DNA of 64,000 nucleotides, taken from contig NZ_OMOI01000001.1 in assembly GCF_900302485.1 (NCBI RefSeq), forward strand, positions 1,612,001-1,676,000, read 5' to 3'. This DNA comes from Aliiroseovarius pelagivivens (GTDB lineage: Bacteria > Pseudomonadota > Alphaproteobacteria > Rhodobacterales > Rhodobacteraceae). Positions 54,182 through 63,653 of the stretch are shown here, piece after piece. Each line of letters starts with the position of its first letter. Position 1 is the first letter of the stretch. The notes beneath the pieces were generated by a model, which was not told where the DNA came from, did no database searches, and worked only from the letters and a program-made list of their open reading frames with translations. The position numbers and the translations under genes are program-made.

Positions 54182-54820
54182 TCAGGATGCCTCTGGCGTG
54201 CCCCCTAGCGACACAATCAACTGAGTTGCCCGACGACGCAAGGCCCCCGATGCTTCATCATCCAGCAGAAGAGCCTGCAAACGGCTTACAGCCGCCTCTT
54301 TATCGCCTGCGCGTAGCTCGGCCAGGGCCAGAGCTTCTTCGCCCAACACACGATAAGGCGCACCGGCCACGACAACGGGTGCCAGCAAACTGCGCACCTC
54401 GTCCAGCGACACGGCATCATCCTGCAGCTGCGCCAGACGCAACATGGCAAGGTGACGGAAATGATTGGGAAGCGACGTATCAGCGGCAATCTGCCCCAAC
54501 GCATCAGCCGAAACCTCAGCATCGTCACCAGCCAATAGCAGGTTCAGAACAGCGTTTTGTTCGCCCGCGCCTGCGACCCCCTGAAGGGCTGCAATTCTTT
54601 GCTGCGGATCTTCTATGCCTTCCGCTTCGAGGATGGCGTCGCCGAACGCTTGCGCTGCGGACTGCGCGCTTGCTTTGCGCCATTCGTTATAGGCAGCACC
54701 GCCCACCACGGCGACCACTGCCACAACCGCGATCCAGCCATAGCGCCGCATCATGGTGTAAAGCTTATCCCGGCGAACCTCTTCGCTCACTTCATCAATG
54801 AAACTGTCTGTGTCGCTCAC
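54182..54820 (-). CDS. YfgM-like TPR membrane protein
   Basis: This 212-residue protein (GTG start at 54820 with TCGGAGG upstream) has an N-terminal cytoplasmic stretch (SDTDSFIDEVSEEVRRDKLYTMMRRYG), a membrane helix (WIAVVAVVAVVGGAAYNEW) and a periplasmic helical TPR-like domain. YfgM in E. coli attaches to SecYEG and periplasmic chaperones. The order yfgM-bamB-der is conserved from enterobacteria to here. An upstream ATG at 54877 is in frame but unlikely. Confidence 0.88.
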   Translation of the reverse strand: MSDTDSFIDEVSEEVRRDKLYTMMRRYGWIAVVAVVAVVGGAAYNEWRKASAQSAAQAFGDAILEAEGIEDPQQRIAALQGVAGAGEQNAVLNLLLAGDDAEVSADALGQIAADTSLPNHFRHLAMLRLAQLQDDAVSLDEVRSLLAPVVVAGAPYRVLGEEALALAELRAGDKEAAVSRLQALLLDDEASGALRRRATQLIVSLGGTPEAS

Positions 54821-55021
54821 GGGCCGTGCCTCCGAATTCAGTCGCTTTCTTTTGCCCCAATGAAGCCGCAATGCCAAGGGGCATCAAGTCCCGAGCGCGA
54901 TAAAGCAGTTTCAACGATCTCTACCATCACAATCAGTGATCAGATTCAGCCATACGCGAACTTGTTACCGCCAACAGGAACACCTATGTTCAACGCAAAA
55001 TATTACCCATCAGGAGGGGTC

Positions 55022-56251
55022 ATGCGTTTTTTCCCTATTTTGACCGCATTGCTGGTCGTTGCCGGTCTTTTCATGCTTGTGTTCCAGCGTGACACTCTTG
55101 ACGAAGCTGCCGGGGTGGCCACCGCCGATATGGCGACGGAAACCGAGGCCGAGGCTCAAACCTCTGAGCAGACTGGTTTGTCGGTTGTCGTCCTGAAATC
55201 CGCCGCACGAGAGATCGAAACCCCTATCGTAATCCGGGGCCGGACTGAAGCCACCCGTCGGGTCGAGCTGCGGTCTGAGACCTCGGGTCAGGTTGTGTCG
55301 GATAAACTGGCCAAAGGTTCGACCGTCGCCAAGGGTGACGTGATGTGCCGCCTTGATCCCGGCACCCGTGACGCCAGCCTTGCCGAAGCGAAGGCGCGTC
55401 TGGCCGAAGCCAAAGCCCGCGCACCCGAAGCCGAGGCGCGCGTAATCGAAGCGCAGGCCCGTTTGGACGAAGCAACGATCAACCTGACCGCCGCCGAGAA
55501 GCTGTCAGAGGGCGGATTTGCATCGGACACCCGCGTAGCCAACGCCCGTGCAGGCGTTGAAACAGCGCGTGCCGGGGTGATCTCGGCCCGGTCAGGCGCG
55601 GCTAGTTCAGATGCCTCTATCCAGTCTGCCAGCGCTGGCGTCGCCGCAGCCGAGCGCGAGATTGAGCGCCTTGAGATCCGCGCGCCGTTCGCAGGCGAAT
55701 TGGAAACCGACACCGCCGACGTTGGCACCCTGCTGCAACCGGGTGCTCATTGCGTCACATTGGTTCAGTATGATCCCGTCCGCGTCGTGGGCTTTGTGTC
55801 CGAAATTCTGGTTGATCAACTGTCGACCGGGCTTGTGGCAAATGTGCGTCTGGCCTCGGGCCGAACCCTGCAGGGCTCTGTGACCTTCGTCGCAGACACG
55901 GCAGATCCCGTTACGCGCACCTTCCGCGTGGATGTCGAGATGCTGCCAGCCGAGGATGAAATCCCCGTACGTGCTGGCCAAACAGCCGAAATCGTGGCCA
56001 CCGGCCAAGGCACCGTCGCGCATCTGTTGCCGCAAAGCGCCTTGACGCTGAATGACGACGGCAATCTGGGCGTACGTGTGGCCCTTGGGGATAATACCGC
56101 CGGGTTCATGCCTGTCACCGTGGTACGTGACAGCCTGAAAGGTGTCTGGGTCTCGGGTCTGGGCGATGCAGCGGATGTCATCATCATTGGCCACCACTAT
56201 GTAACGGACGGGTCTGCCCTTGCCATCACCTATCAGGAGACCGGGCTATGA
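55022..56251 (+). CDS. RND efflux membrane fusion protein
   Basis: The 409-residue periplasmic adaptor starts MRFFPILTALLVVAGLFMLV, a membrane anchor, at 55022 with AGGAGGGG (an ATG at 54986 is an alternative). It has a lipoyl/barrel-sandwich half (VELRSETSGQVVSDKLAKGSTVAKGD), a long coiled-coil hairpin (about 120-195, LAEAKARLAEAKARAPEAEARV), RAPFAGELETDTADVGTLLQPG, a beta-barrel and a membrane-proximal domain. It works with the RND pump that follows with a four-base overlap. An outer-membrane channel is not in the window. Confidence 0.94.
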   Translation: MRFFPILTALLVVAGLFMLVFQRDTLDEAAGVATADMATETEAEAQTSEQTGLSVVVLKSAAREIETPIVIRGRTEATRRVELRSETSGQVVSDKLAKGSTVAKGDVMCRLDPGTRDASLAEAKARLAEAKARAPEAEARVIEAQARLDEATINLTAAEKLSEGGFASDTRVANARAGVETARAGVISARSGAASSDASIQSASAGVAAAEREIERLEIRAPFAGELETDTADVGTLLQPGAHCVTLVQYDPVRVVGFVSEILVDQLSTGLVANVRLASGRTLQGSVTFVADTADPVTRTFRVDVEMLPAEDEIPVRAGQTAEIVATGQGTVAHLLPQSALTLNDDGNLGVRVALGDNTAGFMPVTVVRDSLKGVWVSGLGDAADVIIIGHHYVTDGSALAITYQETGL

Positions 56252-59200
56252 CAGCCATCATCGACTGGGCCTCTGAACGGGCCCGAATGGTCATAGCGTT
56301 CGTGATCCTGTCCGTTCTGGCAGGCACGATTGCTTATGTCAGCCTTCCGAAAGAAGGCGAGCCGGACATTGAAATTCCGGCTCTGTTCGTATCGGTCCCC
56401 TTCCCCGGCATTTCCGCCGCCGATGCCGAGCAGCTTCTGGTCCGCCCGATGGAGACCGAGCTGGCCGACATTGATGGCTTGAAAACCATGTCCAGCACTG
56501 CGGCCGAAGGCTATGCAGGCGTGGCGTTGGAGTTCGAGTTCGGCTGGGACAAGACCAAAGTCATGGCTGACGTTCGCGACGCTATGAATGGTGCCGAAGG
56601 TGATTTCCCTTCGGGCTACGACAGCTATTCGGTCAACGAAATCAACTTCTCGGAATTTCCGATCATCATCGTAAACCTGACCGGAAACGTACCAGAACGC
56701 ACGCTGGTACAGATCGCGCGCGATCTTCAAGACCGGCTGGAGGCACTGGACAGCGTACTGGAAGCCTCGCTGGCTGGCTATCGCGATGAGATGATCGAGG
56801 TCGAAATCGACCCGCTGAAGCTGGAAGCCTATAACGTAACCGCGGGCGAGCTGATCTCGGTTGTGCAAAACAACAACCAGCTGATCGCGGCGGGGGACAT
56901 CAAGACGCCGACGGGCTCGACCGCCGTCAAGATTCCGTCGTCCTTTGACGAATTGCAGGACATTTATGACCTGCCGATCAAGGCAAACGAAGACAGCGTG
57001 GTGACGCTGGGCGATCTGGCGACGATCCGACTGACCTTTGAAGACCGCGAAGGCACCGCACGCTTCAACGGCGAAACCACGGTGGCGCTTCAGGTCGTAA
57101 AACGCAAAGGCTTCAACCTGATCGGCACCGCCGCCGAAGTCCGTCGCATCGTGGACGATACACGCGAAGACTGGCCGCCGGAGTTGCAGAAAGCCGTTTG
57201 GGTTGGCGTGTCTAACGATCAATCCATCATCGTAGACAGCATGGTGCGCCAGCTGGAAGGCTCGGTCGTGACCGCGATTGCGCTGGTGATGATCGTGGTG
57301 CTTGGCGCCTTGGGCACCCGCCCGGCCCTTCTGGTGGGCTTCGCCATCCCGACTTCGTTCCTGCTGACCTTCGCACTGTTCGGCGCACTTGGGGTTACGA
57401 TCTCGAACATCGTGATGTTCGGCTTGATCCTCGCCGTGGGGATGCTTGTCGACGGGGCAATTGTTGTCGTCGAGTATGCCGACAAGAAGATCAAGTTGGG
57501 GGTCGGCCCCATGCAGGCCTACACCATGGCCGCCAAGCGGATGTTCTGGCCTATCGTCAGCTCGACCGCGACGACGCTTTGCGCCTTCCTGCCGATGCTG
57601 TTCTGGCCCGGTATTCCCGGGCAGTTCATGGGCTGGCTGCCGAAGACGCTAATCTATGTGCTGTCGGCCTCGCTTCTGGTGGCGCTGGTCTATCTACCGG
57701 TTGTTGGCGGGGTTTCTGGCCGGATCAGCCGCCTGTTTGGCACGCTGTCCAAAGCCCTATCCTTTGCGCCAATCTGGGTGCGCGTTCCGCTGGCGGTGAT
57801 CTCGGCCTATGTGCTGTTCTTGTCGGCCCTGCAACTCTTGAACCCCGGCTATATCTTTGGCGGCACCAGCCCGATCGAAGGCCTAATGGCCATTCTGCCG
57901 GGCGCGCTGATGTTCCTGATCGGGGCCTCGGGCACGTCCATTGCTATGGGATCGATAGACTGGCACATGCCTTGGCACCGCGAGGATGACCACATCCATG
58001 GCGGCTATCAGCGCACCAAATTTGGCCACGTCATTCATTTCATTGCCGGCAATCCGATCATGCCGATTGTCAGCATTGTCTTGGTCGTGACCTTTGTGGT
58101 CGGCACCTTCATCACATTCGGCCGCAACAGCCTTGGCGTCGAGTTCTTCACGGATAGCGAACCGGAACAGGCCATCGTCTATGTGCGTGGACGCGGCAAT
58201 TTGAGTGTCGCCGAGAAAGACGCCATGGTGCGTCGGGCGGAAGAGATTGCGCTGAGCACCAAAGGGATTGATAGCGTCTTTGCCTTTGCTGGCGCTGGCG
58301 GTTTGAATCAGAATACCGGTGGGGCCTCGGGTCCGCGCGACACCGTTGGACAGCTGCAGATCGAGCTTGTCGCTTGGGCCGACCGCCCGTCGATCGAGAA
58401 AGACTCGCCCCTGTTCGGGATCATCCCCTTCAAAACGCGCGAGATTGATCCCGAATATGACGGCGATGCCGTGATGCTTCGACTTGAAGAGACCCTGAAA
58501 ACCATCCCCGGCATCCGCATTGAGGTTCTGAACCTGAACCGTGGTCCGGCCTCGGCAAAGCCCGTGCACCTGCGCCTGAAAGGCGACAACTGGGACATCC
58601 TTCAGGCGGCAACAGCAGTCGCCGTGTCAAAGTTTGAAAGCACCCCCGGCTTGAACGCCATCGAAGACACCCTGCCCTTACCCGGCATCGACTGGCAGCT
58701 TCAGGTCGACGTGGCCGAGGCTGGGCGCTTTGGCACCAACGTCGCCACCGTGGGCGGCATGGTTCAGTTGATCACCAACGGTATTTTGCTGGACACGATG
58801 CGGGTCGACAGCTCGGACGAGGAAATCGAAATCCGCGTGCGCCTGCCGGAAAAAGACCGGGTGTTATCCACACTGGATACGCTGCGCTTGCGCACACCCG
58901 GTGGGCTGGTGCCGCTGTCAAACTTCGTGACACGCAAACCGGTTCCCAGCTTTGCGCAAATCGACCGCGTGGATCAAAGCCGCTACTACGACGTGAAGGC
59001 CGCTGTGGTTAGCGATCTGGTGCGGCTAACCGCTGACGACGGAAGCGATCAGGTCGTCTCGCTGGATGAAGCGGCGAAGATCATGGAGGACACTCCTGAC
59101 CTGACACGCACCCCCGTCACCCCGGCCGAACGGATTGCCACCCTGACAGACTGGATTGAAGCCACGGGCCTGCCCGATGGCGTCACCTATGAATGGACCG

Positions 59201-60018
59201 GCGATCAAGAGGACGAGGCCGAAAGCCAAGCCTTCCTTGGTCAGGCCTTCATCGGCGCGCTGGGGTTGATGTTCATTATCCTGCTGGCGCAGTTCAATAG
59301 CATCTACAATTCGGTGCTGGTGCTGCTGGCAGTGGTCTTGTCGACCACAGGCGTGCTGATTGGGATGATGGTGATGCAACAGCCGTTCTCGATCATCATG
59401 ACCGGGACAGGGATCGTCGCCTTGGCGGGGATCGTGGTGAACAACAACATCGTGTTGATCGACACCTATCAGGACTATGCGGGCCACATGCCGCGGATCG
59501 AAGCAATCACCCGCACCGCCGAGGCGCGCATTCGCCCTGTTCTGCTGACCACCATCACAACGATGGCCGGTCTGGCCCCGATGATGTTTGGCCTGTCGCT
59601 GGACTTCTTCGGCGGCGGCTACTCGATCGACAGCCCGACTGCGCTGTGGTGGAAGCAGCTGGCGACCGCCGTGGTCTTTGGTCTTGGTATTGCGACGGTG
59701 CTGACACTGGTCTTCACGCCGTCGATGCTGGCCTTGCGGGTCTGGGTATCGGCCGGGGCCTATCGGTCGATCACACTGCTGGAAAGCCTTGCGCGCAGCT
59801 CGGGCCAGACGGCCCGCGACCGGATGTTGGAAAAGGCCGCCAAGAAGCAAGAGCTGCACGAGCTGCAATGGGTTGAAGACGAGCCGACTCCGGCCAAGTC
59901 CGAGCCGGAACAAGAGGTCATCGTGGCACCAGCTCCCGCCACGGCAGAAGCATTGCAAGATCCTTCAGATACCGCCCCCAGCCCGGACAAATCTGGCGGT
60001 AAGGCCGCCGCGGAATAA
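56248..60018 (+). CDS. RND efflux inner-membrane transporter with extra membrane segment
   Basis: This 1256-residue RND pump of the HAE/AcrB-type is longer than the usual 1020-1050 residues. N-terminal helix and docking region (RMVIAFVILSVLAGTIAYVSLPKEGEPDIEIPALFVSVPFPG) are followed by two half repeats. Between the two, residues about 505-575 hold two additional hydrophobic segments (VRVPLAVISAYVLFLSALQLL; GLMAILPGALMFLIGASGTS) not present in AcrB. A helix-4 Asp is seen in AVGMLVDGAIVVVEYAD. The C-terminus has a 55-residue Pro/Glu-rich tail. Substrate unknown. Confidence 0.93.
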   Translation: MTAIIDWASERARMVIAFVILSVLAGTIAYVSLPKEGEPDIEIPALFVSVPFPGISAADAEQLLVRPMETELADIDGLKTMSSTAAEGYAGVALEFEFGWDKTKVMADVRDAMNGAEGDFPSGYDSYSVNEINFSEFPIIIVNLTGNVPERTLVQIARDLQDRLEALDSVLEASLAGYRDEMIEVEIDPLKLEAYNVTAGELISVVQNNNQLIAAGDIKTPTGSTAVKIPSSFDELQDIYDLPIKANEDSVVTLGDLATIRLTFEDREGTARFNGETTVALQVVKRKGFNLIGTAAEVRRIVDDTREDWPPELQKAVWVGVSNDQSIIVDSMVRQLEGSVVTAIALVMIVVLGALGTRPALLVGFAIPTSFLLTFALFGALGVTISNIVMFGLILAVGMLVDGAIVVVEYADKKIKLGVGPMQAYTMAAKRMFWPIVSSTATTLCAFLPMLFWPGIPGQFMGWLPKTLIYVLSASLLVALVYLPVVGGVSGRISRLFGTLSKALSFAPIWVRVPLAVISAYVLFLSALQLLNPGYIFGGTSPIEGLMAILPGALMFLIGASGTSIAMGSIDWHMPWHREDDHIHGGYQRTKFGHVIHFIAGNPIMPIVSIVLVVTFVVGTFITFGRNSLGVEFFTDSEPEQAIVYVRGRGNLSVAEKDAMVRRAEEIALSTKGIDSVFAFAGAGGLNQNTGGASGPRDTVGQLQIELVAWADRPSIEKDSPLFGIIPFKTREIDPEYDGDAVMLRLEETLKTIPGIRIEVLNLNRGPASAKPVHLRLKGDNWDILQAATAVAVSKFESTPGLNAIEDTLPLPGIDWQLQVDVAEAGRFGTNVATVGGMVQLITNGILLDTMRVDSSDEEIEIRVRLPEKDRVLSTLDTLRLRTPGGLVPLSNFVTRKPVPSFAQIDRVDQSRYYDVKAAVVSDLVRLTADDGSDQVVSLDEAAKIMEDTPDLTRTPVTPAERIATLTDWIEATGLPDGVTYEWTGDQEDEAESQAFLGQAFIGALGLMFIILLAQFNSIYNSVLVLLAVVLSTTGVLIGMMVMQQPFSIIMTGTGIVALAGIVVNNNIVLIDTYQDYAGHMPRIEAITRTAEARIRPVLLTTITTMAGLAPMMFGLSLDFFGGGYSIDSPTALWWKQLATAVVFGLGIATVLTLVFTPSMLALRVWVSAGAYRSITLLESLARSSGQTARDRMLEKAAKKQELHELQWVEDEPTPAKSEPEQEVIVAPAPATAEALQDPSDTAPSPDKSGGKAAAE

Positions 60019-60032
60019 AAGGCAGAATAAAA

Positions 60033-60060
60033 GAAAGGCGCGGAGGGTTCCGCGCCTTTC
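60033..60060. terminator. bidirectional terminator between the RND and ABC genes
   Basis: GAAAGGCGCGGA-gggt-TCCGCGCCTTTC is a perfect 12-pair stem placed between two convergent genes; the T-run is interrupted (TTTCTTCG). Confidence 0.8.
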
Positions 60061-60083
60061 TTCGCTTCAAGATATCGGACGGG

Positions 60084-61910
60084 TCAGCCCGCCAGAGCCT
60101 GTGGCTCTTCCTCGCTGGCTTGGCGCGCCCACATGGCAGCATACCGTCCACCCTGCTCCAAAAGCGCGTCATGCGTGCCCTGCTCGACGATGACGCCTGC
60201 CTCCAGCACCACAATCTCATCCGCATCCACGATGGTCGACAGGCGGTGCGCGATGGTGATCACCGTGCGTCCCTGCCCCATCTCGCGAAGACTGTCCTGA
60301 ATGTCGCGTTCGGTCTGGGTATCCAAGGCCGAGGTCGCCTCGTCCAACAAAAGGATCGGCGGGTTCTTCAAAAGCGTGCGCGCAATCCCCACGCGCTGCT
60401 TTTCGCCGCCGGACAGCTTCAACCCGCGTTCACCCACCTGGGTTTGATAACCATCGGGCAGTTCCATGATGAAGTCGTGGATCTTTGCAGCCTTGGCGGC
60501 GGCTTCGATCTCAGTCCGAGAGGCCTCGGGGCGGCCATAGGCAATGTTGTAGAGCACCGTGTCGTTGAACAAGACGGTATCCTGCGGCACCACGCCGATC
60601 TGCGCGTGCAAGCTGTCCTGAGACACGTCGCGCACGTCCTGCCCGTCGATGGACAGGCTGCCATCATTCACGTCGTAAAACCGGAACAACAGCCGCCCGA
60701 TGGTGGATTTTCCCGACCCAGACGGGCCAACGATCGCAACGGTTTTCCCGGCGCCTACATCCAGTGAAACACCTTTCAAGATCGGGCGCGCAGCTTCATA
60801 TCCGAAATGCACGTCACGGAATGCAAGTGCCCCGCCCGTCACCGCAATCTCAGCGGCATCCGGTTTGTCGCTTACGTCCGCAGGTTGCTCGAGCAGATCG
60901 AACATTTCGCTCATATCCACCAGCGATTGCCGGATCTCGCGATAGACCGTGCCAAGGAAGTTCAGAGGCATGGTAATCTGGATCATATATGCGTTGACCA
61001 TGACGAAGTCGCCAACAGTCAGCTGCCCGTTCTGAACGCCAACAGCAGCCAGAACCATCACTGCGACCAAGCCACCCGTGATCAACAGCGCCTGTCCGAA
61101 GTTCAGAAATGCCAGCGAATACGAAGTTTTCAATGCGGCTTGTTCATAGCCCGCCATCGCACTGTCATAGCGCGAAGCTTCGCGTTTCTCGGCGCCGAAA
61201 TACTTGACGGTTTCAAAGTTCAGCAGGCTGTCGATGGCCTTCTGGTTGGCGTCCGTGTCCTGATCATTCATCTCTTTGCGGATCCGAACGCGCCATTCGG
61301 TGACCTTGAAGGTGAACCAGACATAGGCCCAAATCGTGACCACGACGACAGCCAAGTACCAGACATCAAATGTCACAAACAGGATCAGTGCGATCAAGCC
61401 AAGTTCAAGGATCAGTGGCCCCATCGAAAACAGCATGAAGCGCAGAAGGAATTCGACCCCTTTCACGCCGCGCTCGATGATGCGGCTAAGACCACCCGTC
61501 TTGCGCGTAATGTGATAGCGCATGGACAGGCGGTGGATATGGGTGAAGGTCTCAAGCGCCAATTGGCGTAGCGCGCGCTGACCGACGCGGGCGAAGATAA
61601 CATCGCGCAACTGCTGGAACCCGTTGCTCATCAAGCGCGCCATGCCATAGGCCAAAGTCAGACCGACCGCCCCTGCCCCAAGCATCGCGGCTGGTGCCGT
61701 ACTTTCGCCGGCCAGTTCATTCACAGCCCAGCCATAGAACCACGGCGTTGCCACTGCGACCAGTTTCGCCACAAGAAGCGCCAGCATCGCCAGCACGACG
61801 CGGCGCTTCACCCAGGGGTGATCCTCGGGCCAAAGATAAGGAGCAACGCGCCGGATGGTGCGCCAATTATTGTCTGGAAGCTCGGTGGAAGTGATGCGGC
61901 TGGGCGCCAT
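60084..61910 (-). CDS. Atm1/HMT1-type ABC exporter (half transporter)
   Basis: This 608-residue exporter has six membrane helices (from about residue 35) and an ATPase with Walker A GPSGSGKSTIGRLLF, signature LKLSGGEKQRVGIARTLL, Walker B ILLLDEATSALD and a switch His in TIAHRLSTI. The sequence TRKTGGLSRIIERGVKGVEFLLRFMLFSMGPLILEL is typical of the Atm1/ABCB7 group. Bacterial members export glutathione-linked metals or sulfur compounds. It is divergent from an ArsR-family gene, so metal-responsive control is plausible. Confidence 0.92.
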   Translation of the reverse strand: MAPSRITSTELPDNNWRTIRRVAPYLWPEDHPWVKRRVVLAMLALLVAKLVAVATPWFYGWAVNELAGESTAPAAMLGAGAVGLTLAYGMARLMSNGFQQLRDVIFARVGQRALRQLALETFTHIHRLSMRYHITRKTGGLSRIIERGVKGVEFLLRFMLFSMGPLILELGLIALILFVTFDVWYLAVVVVTIWAYVWFTFKVTEWRVRIRKEMNDQDTDANQKAIDSLLNFETVKYFGAEKREASRYDSAMAGYEQAALKTSYSLAFLNFGQALLITGGLVAVMVLAAVGVQNGQLTVGDFVMVNAYMIQITMPLNFLGTVYREIRQSLVDMSEMFDLLEQPADVSDKPDAAEIAVTGGALAFRDVHFGYEAARPILKGVSLDVGAGKTVAIVGPSGSGKSTIGRLLFRFYDVNDGSLSIDGQDVRDVSQDSLHAQIGVVPQDTVLFNDTVLYNIAYGRPEASRTEIEAAAKAAKIHDFIMELPDGYQTQVGERGLKLSGGEKQRVGIARTLLKNPPILLLDEATSALDTQTERDIQDSLREMGQGRTVITIAHRLSTIVDADEIVVLEAGVIVEQGTHDALLEQGGRYAAMWARQASEEEPQALAG

Positions 61911-61958
61911 AGCGTCTGTCCTGACTATATGAGGTATCCTACGAAACAAGGTTCAGGC

Positions 61959-61991
61959 TTGCATCGTTTCAATATTTCATCAATATTTGAA
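61959..61991 (+). promoter_or_regulatory. arsR promoter with overlapping operator
   Basis: TTGCAT (61959-61964), a 17-base spacer and AATATT (61982-61987) form a promoter six bases before the arsR ATG. TTCAATATT-tcatc-AATATTTGAA (61968-61991) is a near-palindrome over the spacer and -10. It also lies between the divergent exporter and arsR. Confidence 0.5.
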
Positions 61992-61993
61992 CT

Positions 61994-62323
61994 ATGAAAC
62001 AGAGTCGAGTCCTGAAATCCCTATCTGCCATGGCCCATGACACGCGGCTTGAGATCGTACGTCTGCTGGTTCCGCGTGGCGATGACGGACTGTGCGCCGG
62101 TGAGATTGCCCAAACACTTGGGGTGTCTGCCTCGGGCCTGTCCTTTCATCTGTCTCAACTTGAACAGGCTGGGCTTCTGACCTCACGCAAGGAAAGCCGG
62201 CATGTGATTTATGCGGCAGATCGGGTGGCGCTTGGGGGCGTCATTTCATATCTGCTGAATGATTGCTGCGCCGGGGCTGCCGACGTGACAGGCTGTATCG
62301 CAACTGCGGTGGAGAAGGCTTAG
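61994..62323 (+). CDS. ArsR-family metal(loid)-type repressor
   Basis: This 109-residue winged-helix repressor has the ArsR fold (LKSLSAMAHDTRLEIVRLLV, GEIAQTLGVSASGLSFHLSQLEQAGLLTSRKESRHVIYAAD). Metal ligands are suggested by C91-C92 and C101 near the C-terminus (LLNDCCAGAADVTGC), similar in placement to arsenic sensors with a CC...C site; C34 is a further cysteine. No ribosome site precedes the ATG, so translation may be leaderless. The stop codon overlaps the repeat that follows. Confidence 0.9.
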   Translation: MKQSRVLKSLSAMAHDTRLEIVRLLVPRGDDGLCAGEIAQTLGVSASGLSFHLSQLEQAGLLTSRKESRHVIYAADRVALGGVISYLLNDCCAGAADVTGCIATAVEKA

Positions 62324-62385
62324 AGGGGCTTTGCCCCTCGCCTCTTCGTGGCTCACCCCAAGATATTTCGGGTAAGAAAACAAGG
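62323..62385. repeat. intergenic repeat, copy B
   Basis: Starting at the arsR stop, a perfect GAGGGGC-ttt-GCCCCTC hairpin (62323-62339) is followed by CCCCAAGATATTTCGG then GTAAGAAAACAAGG. Its order of parts matches copy A at 49021. The hairpin may also serve as a message end. Confidence 0.5.
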
Positions 62386-62393
62386 TGCCAGCG

Positions 62394-63545
62394 TTACTCT
62401 GGGATCGAAAAGACTTGCCCCGGATAAATCAGGTCGGGATCGCGGATCTGATCGCGGTTTGCCTCGAACACGCGCACATAGAGCGGCCCTTCCCCCAGCG
62501 TATCGCGGGCGATGGCCCAAAGGGTCGATCCGGGCTGAACCGTCACGGCCTCGACCTTCGCACGCTCTTCAGAAAGAGTGGTTGCGGCCGCGATTTGTGC
62601 CACGTCCTCGCGTTTGAACGGAGTTTCGGTGCGCGAGGTGACCGTGCCATCGGCGGCAAGCTCGTCCACGCGCAGGGTATAGATGCCAGCCTCCACATCG
62701 GGTAGCGGCAAACGCCATTGGCCATCCTGGGGAATAGGTGCCGTCTTGATCGGTGCGTTGTCCAGATAGACACGCAAGGCGCCACCGCCTGCAGCACGCC
62801 CGGACAAGGCAACCTCGCCCTGATCATCATAAGAGATGGCGTCAATGATCACGTTCTGGACCGTCAGATCGCCAACTTCGTCCTGAAGGACTGTAATACC
62901 CTCGTTATCGGCCAGAAGGACCCGCGGTGCAGCGGGGGCTTCGGTGACGGCTATTTCAGGTTCGGCGGGCTGTGCGGTGGAATCGTCTGCGTCACCAGCG
63001 CTTGCAACAGCGGGCGCATCCGGCACGACAGTCGGTGCAGGTGTACGGGGCTCGATCAGAACGGTTTGCCCGGGGGCCGCGGTGTCTGCGACTTCACCTG
63101 CATCGTTCAGCGCTTGCAGGCCAAGTTGACCGGATTGCGTGACCTGCAGATCCAACAAGGCTACGAAATTTCCGGCATCATCCGCCGTGAGTGTTTCGAT
63201 TGGAACACCGTTGAATGACAGTTGCACGTTCGCGCCGGGGGCGGCATGTCCCGCGACCACGGCACGCCCGTCGGGATCAACACGTACAACGTCGAAGGCC
63301 GGTGGGTCGATCGTGGAGGCCTGATCTGTGGGTGGGGTGTCGGTGACAACCTCGGCATCCGGGGCGACCGATGGTTCGGCAACTGGCGCATCCAATGTGG
63401 TCTTCAGGGCGTCAACCGGATCAGAAACCGGTGCCTGAGCACTTTGATCGAAGCTGCAATACCCCAAAACGGCCACGATCACAGCCGCCCCGACACCAAT
63501 CCAAATTTTGCCAGCGCCCGCAGCGCCGCCTGACATATCAGCCAT
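62394..63545 (-). CDS. LysM-domain membrane-anchored protein
   Basis: This 383-residue protein has an N-terminal membrane anchor (about 12-31, KIWIGVGAAVIVAVLGYCSF), a Pro/Ala/Asp-rich stretch, Ig-like repeats (DPDGRAVVAGHAAPGANVQLSFNGVPIETLTADDAGNF; a second one near SGRAAGGGALRVYLDNAPI) and a C-terminal LysM (VTVQPGSTLWAIARDTLGEGPLYVRVFEANRDQIRDPDLIYPGQVFSIP). It likely binds peptidoglycan in the periplasm. Proteins of this design are frequent in Rhodobacterales; function unknown. Confidence 0.9.
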   Translation of the reverse strand: MADMSGGAAGAGKIWIGVGAAVIVAVLGYCSFDQSAQAPVSDPVDALKTTLDAPVAEPSVAPDAEVVTDTPPTDQASTIDPPAFDVVRVDPDGRAVVAGHAAPGANVQLSFNGVPIETLTADDAGNFVALLDLQVTQSGQLGLQALNDAGEVADTAAPGQTVLIEPRTPAPTVVPDAPAVASAGDADDSTAQPAEPEIAVTEAPAAPRVLLADNEGITVLQDEVGDLTVQNVIIDAISYDDQGEVALSGRAAGGGALRVYLDNAPIKTAPIPQDGQWRLPLPDVEAGIYTLRVDELAADGTVTSRTETPFKREDVAQIAAATTLSEERAKVEAVTVQPGSTLWAIARDTLGEGPLYVRVFEANRDQIRDPDLIYPGQVFSIPE

Positions 63546-63653
63546 TTACATCCCCTGTTGCGATCTTACTGTCGCGTTGTCTTGCCCGACCCTAGCAATC
63601 CCGATAACACCGGTCAAAAGATCATTACGATACATTCGCACCCGGAGACCCTG

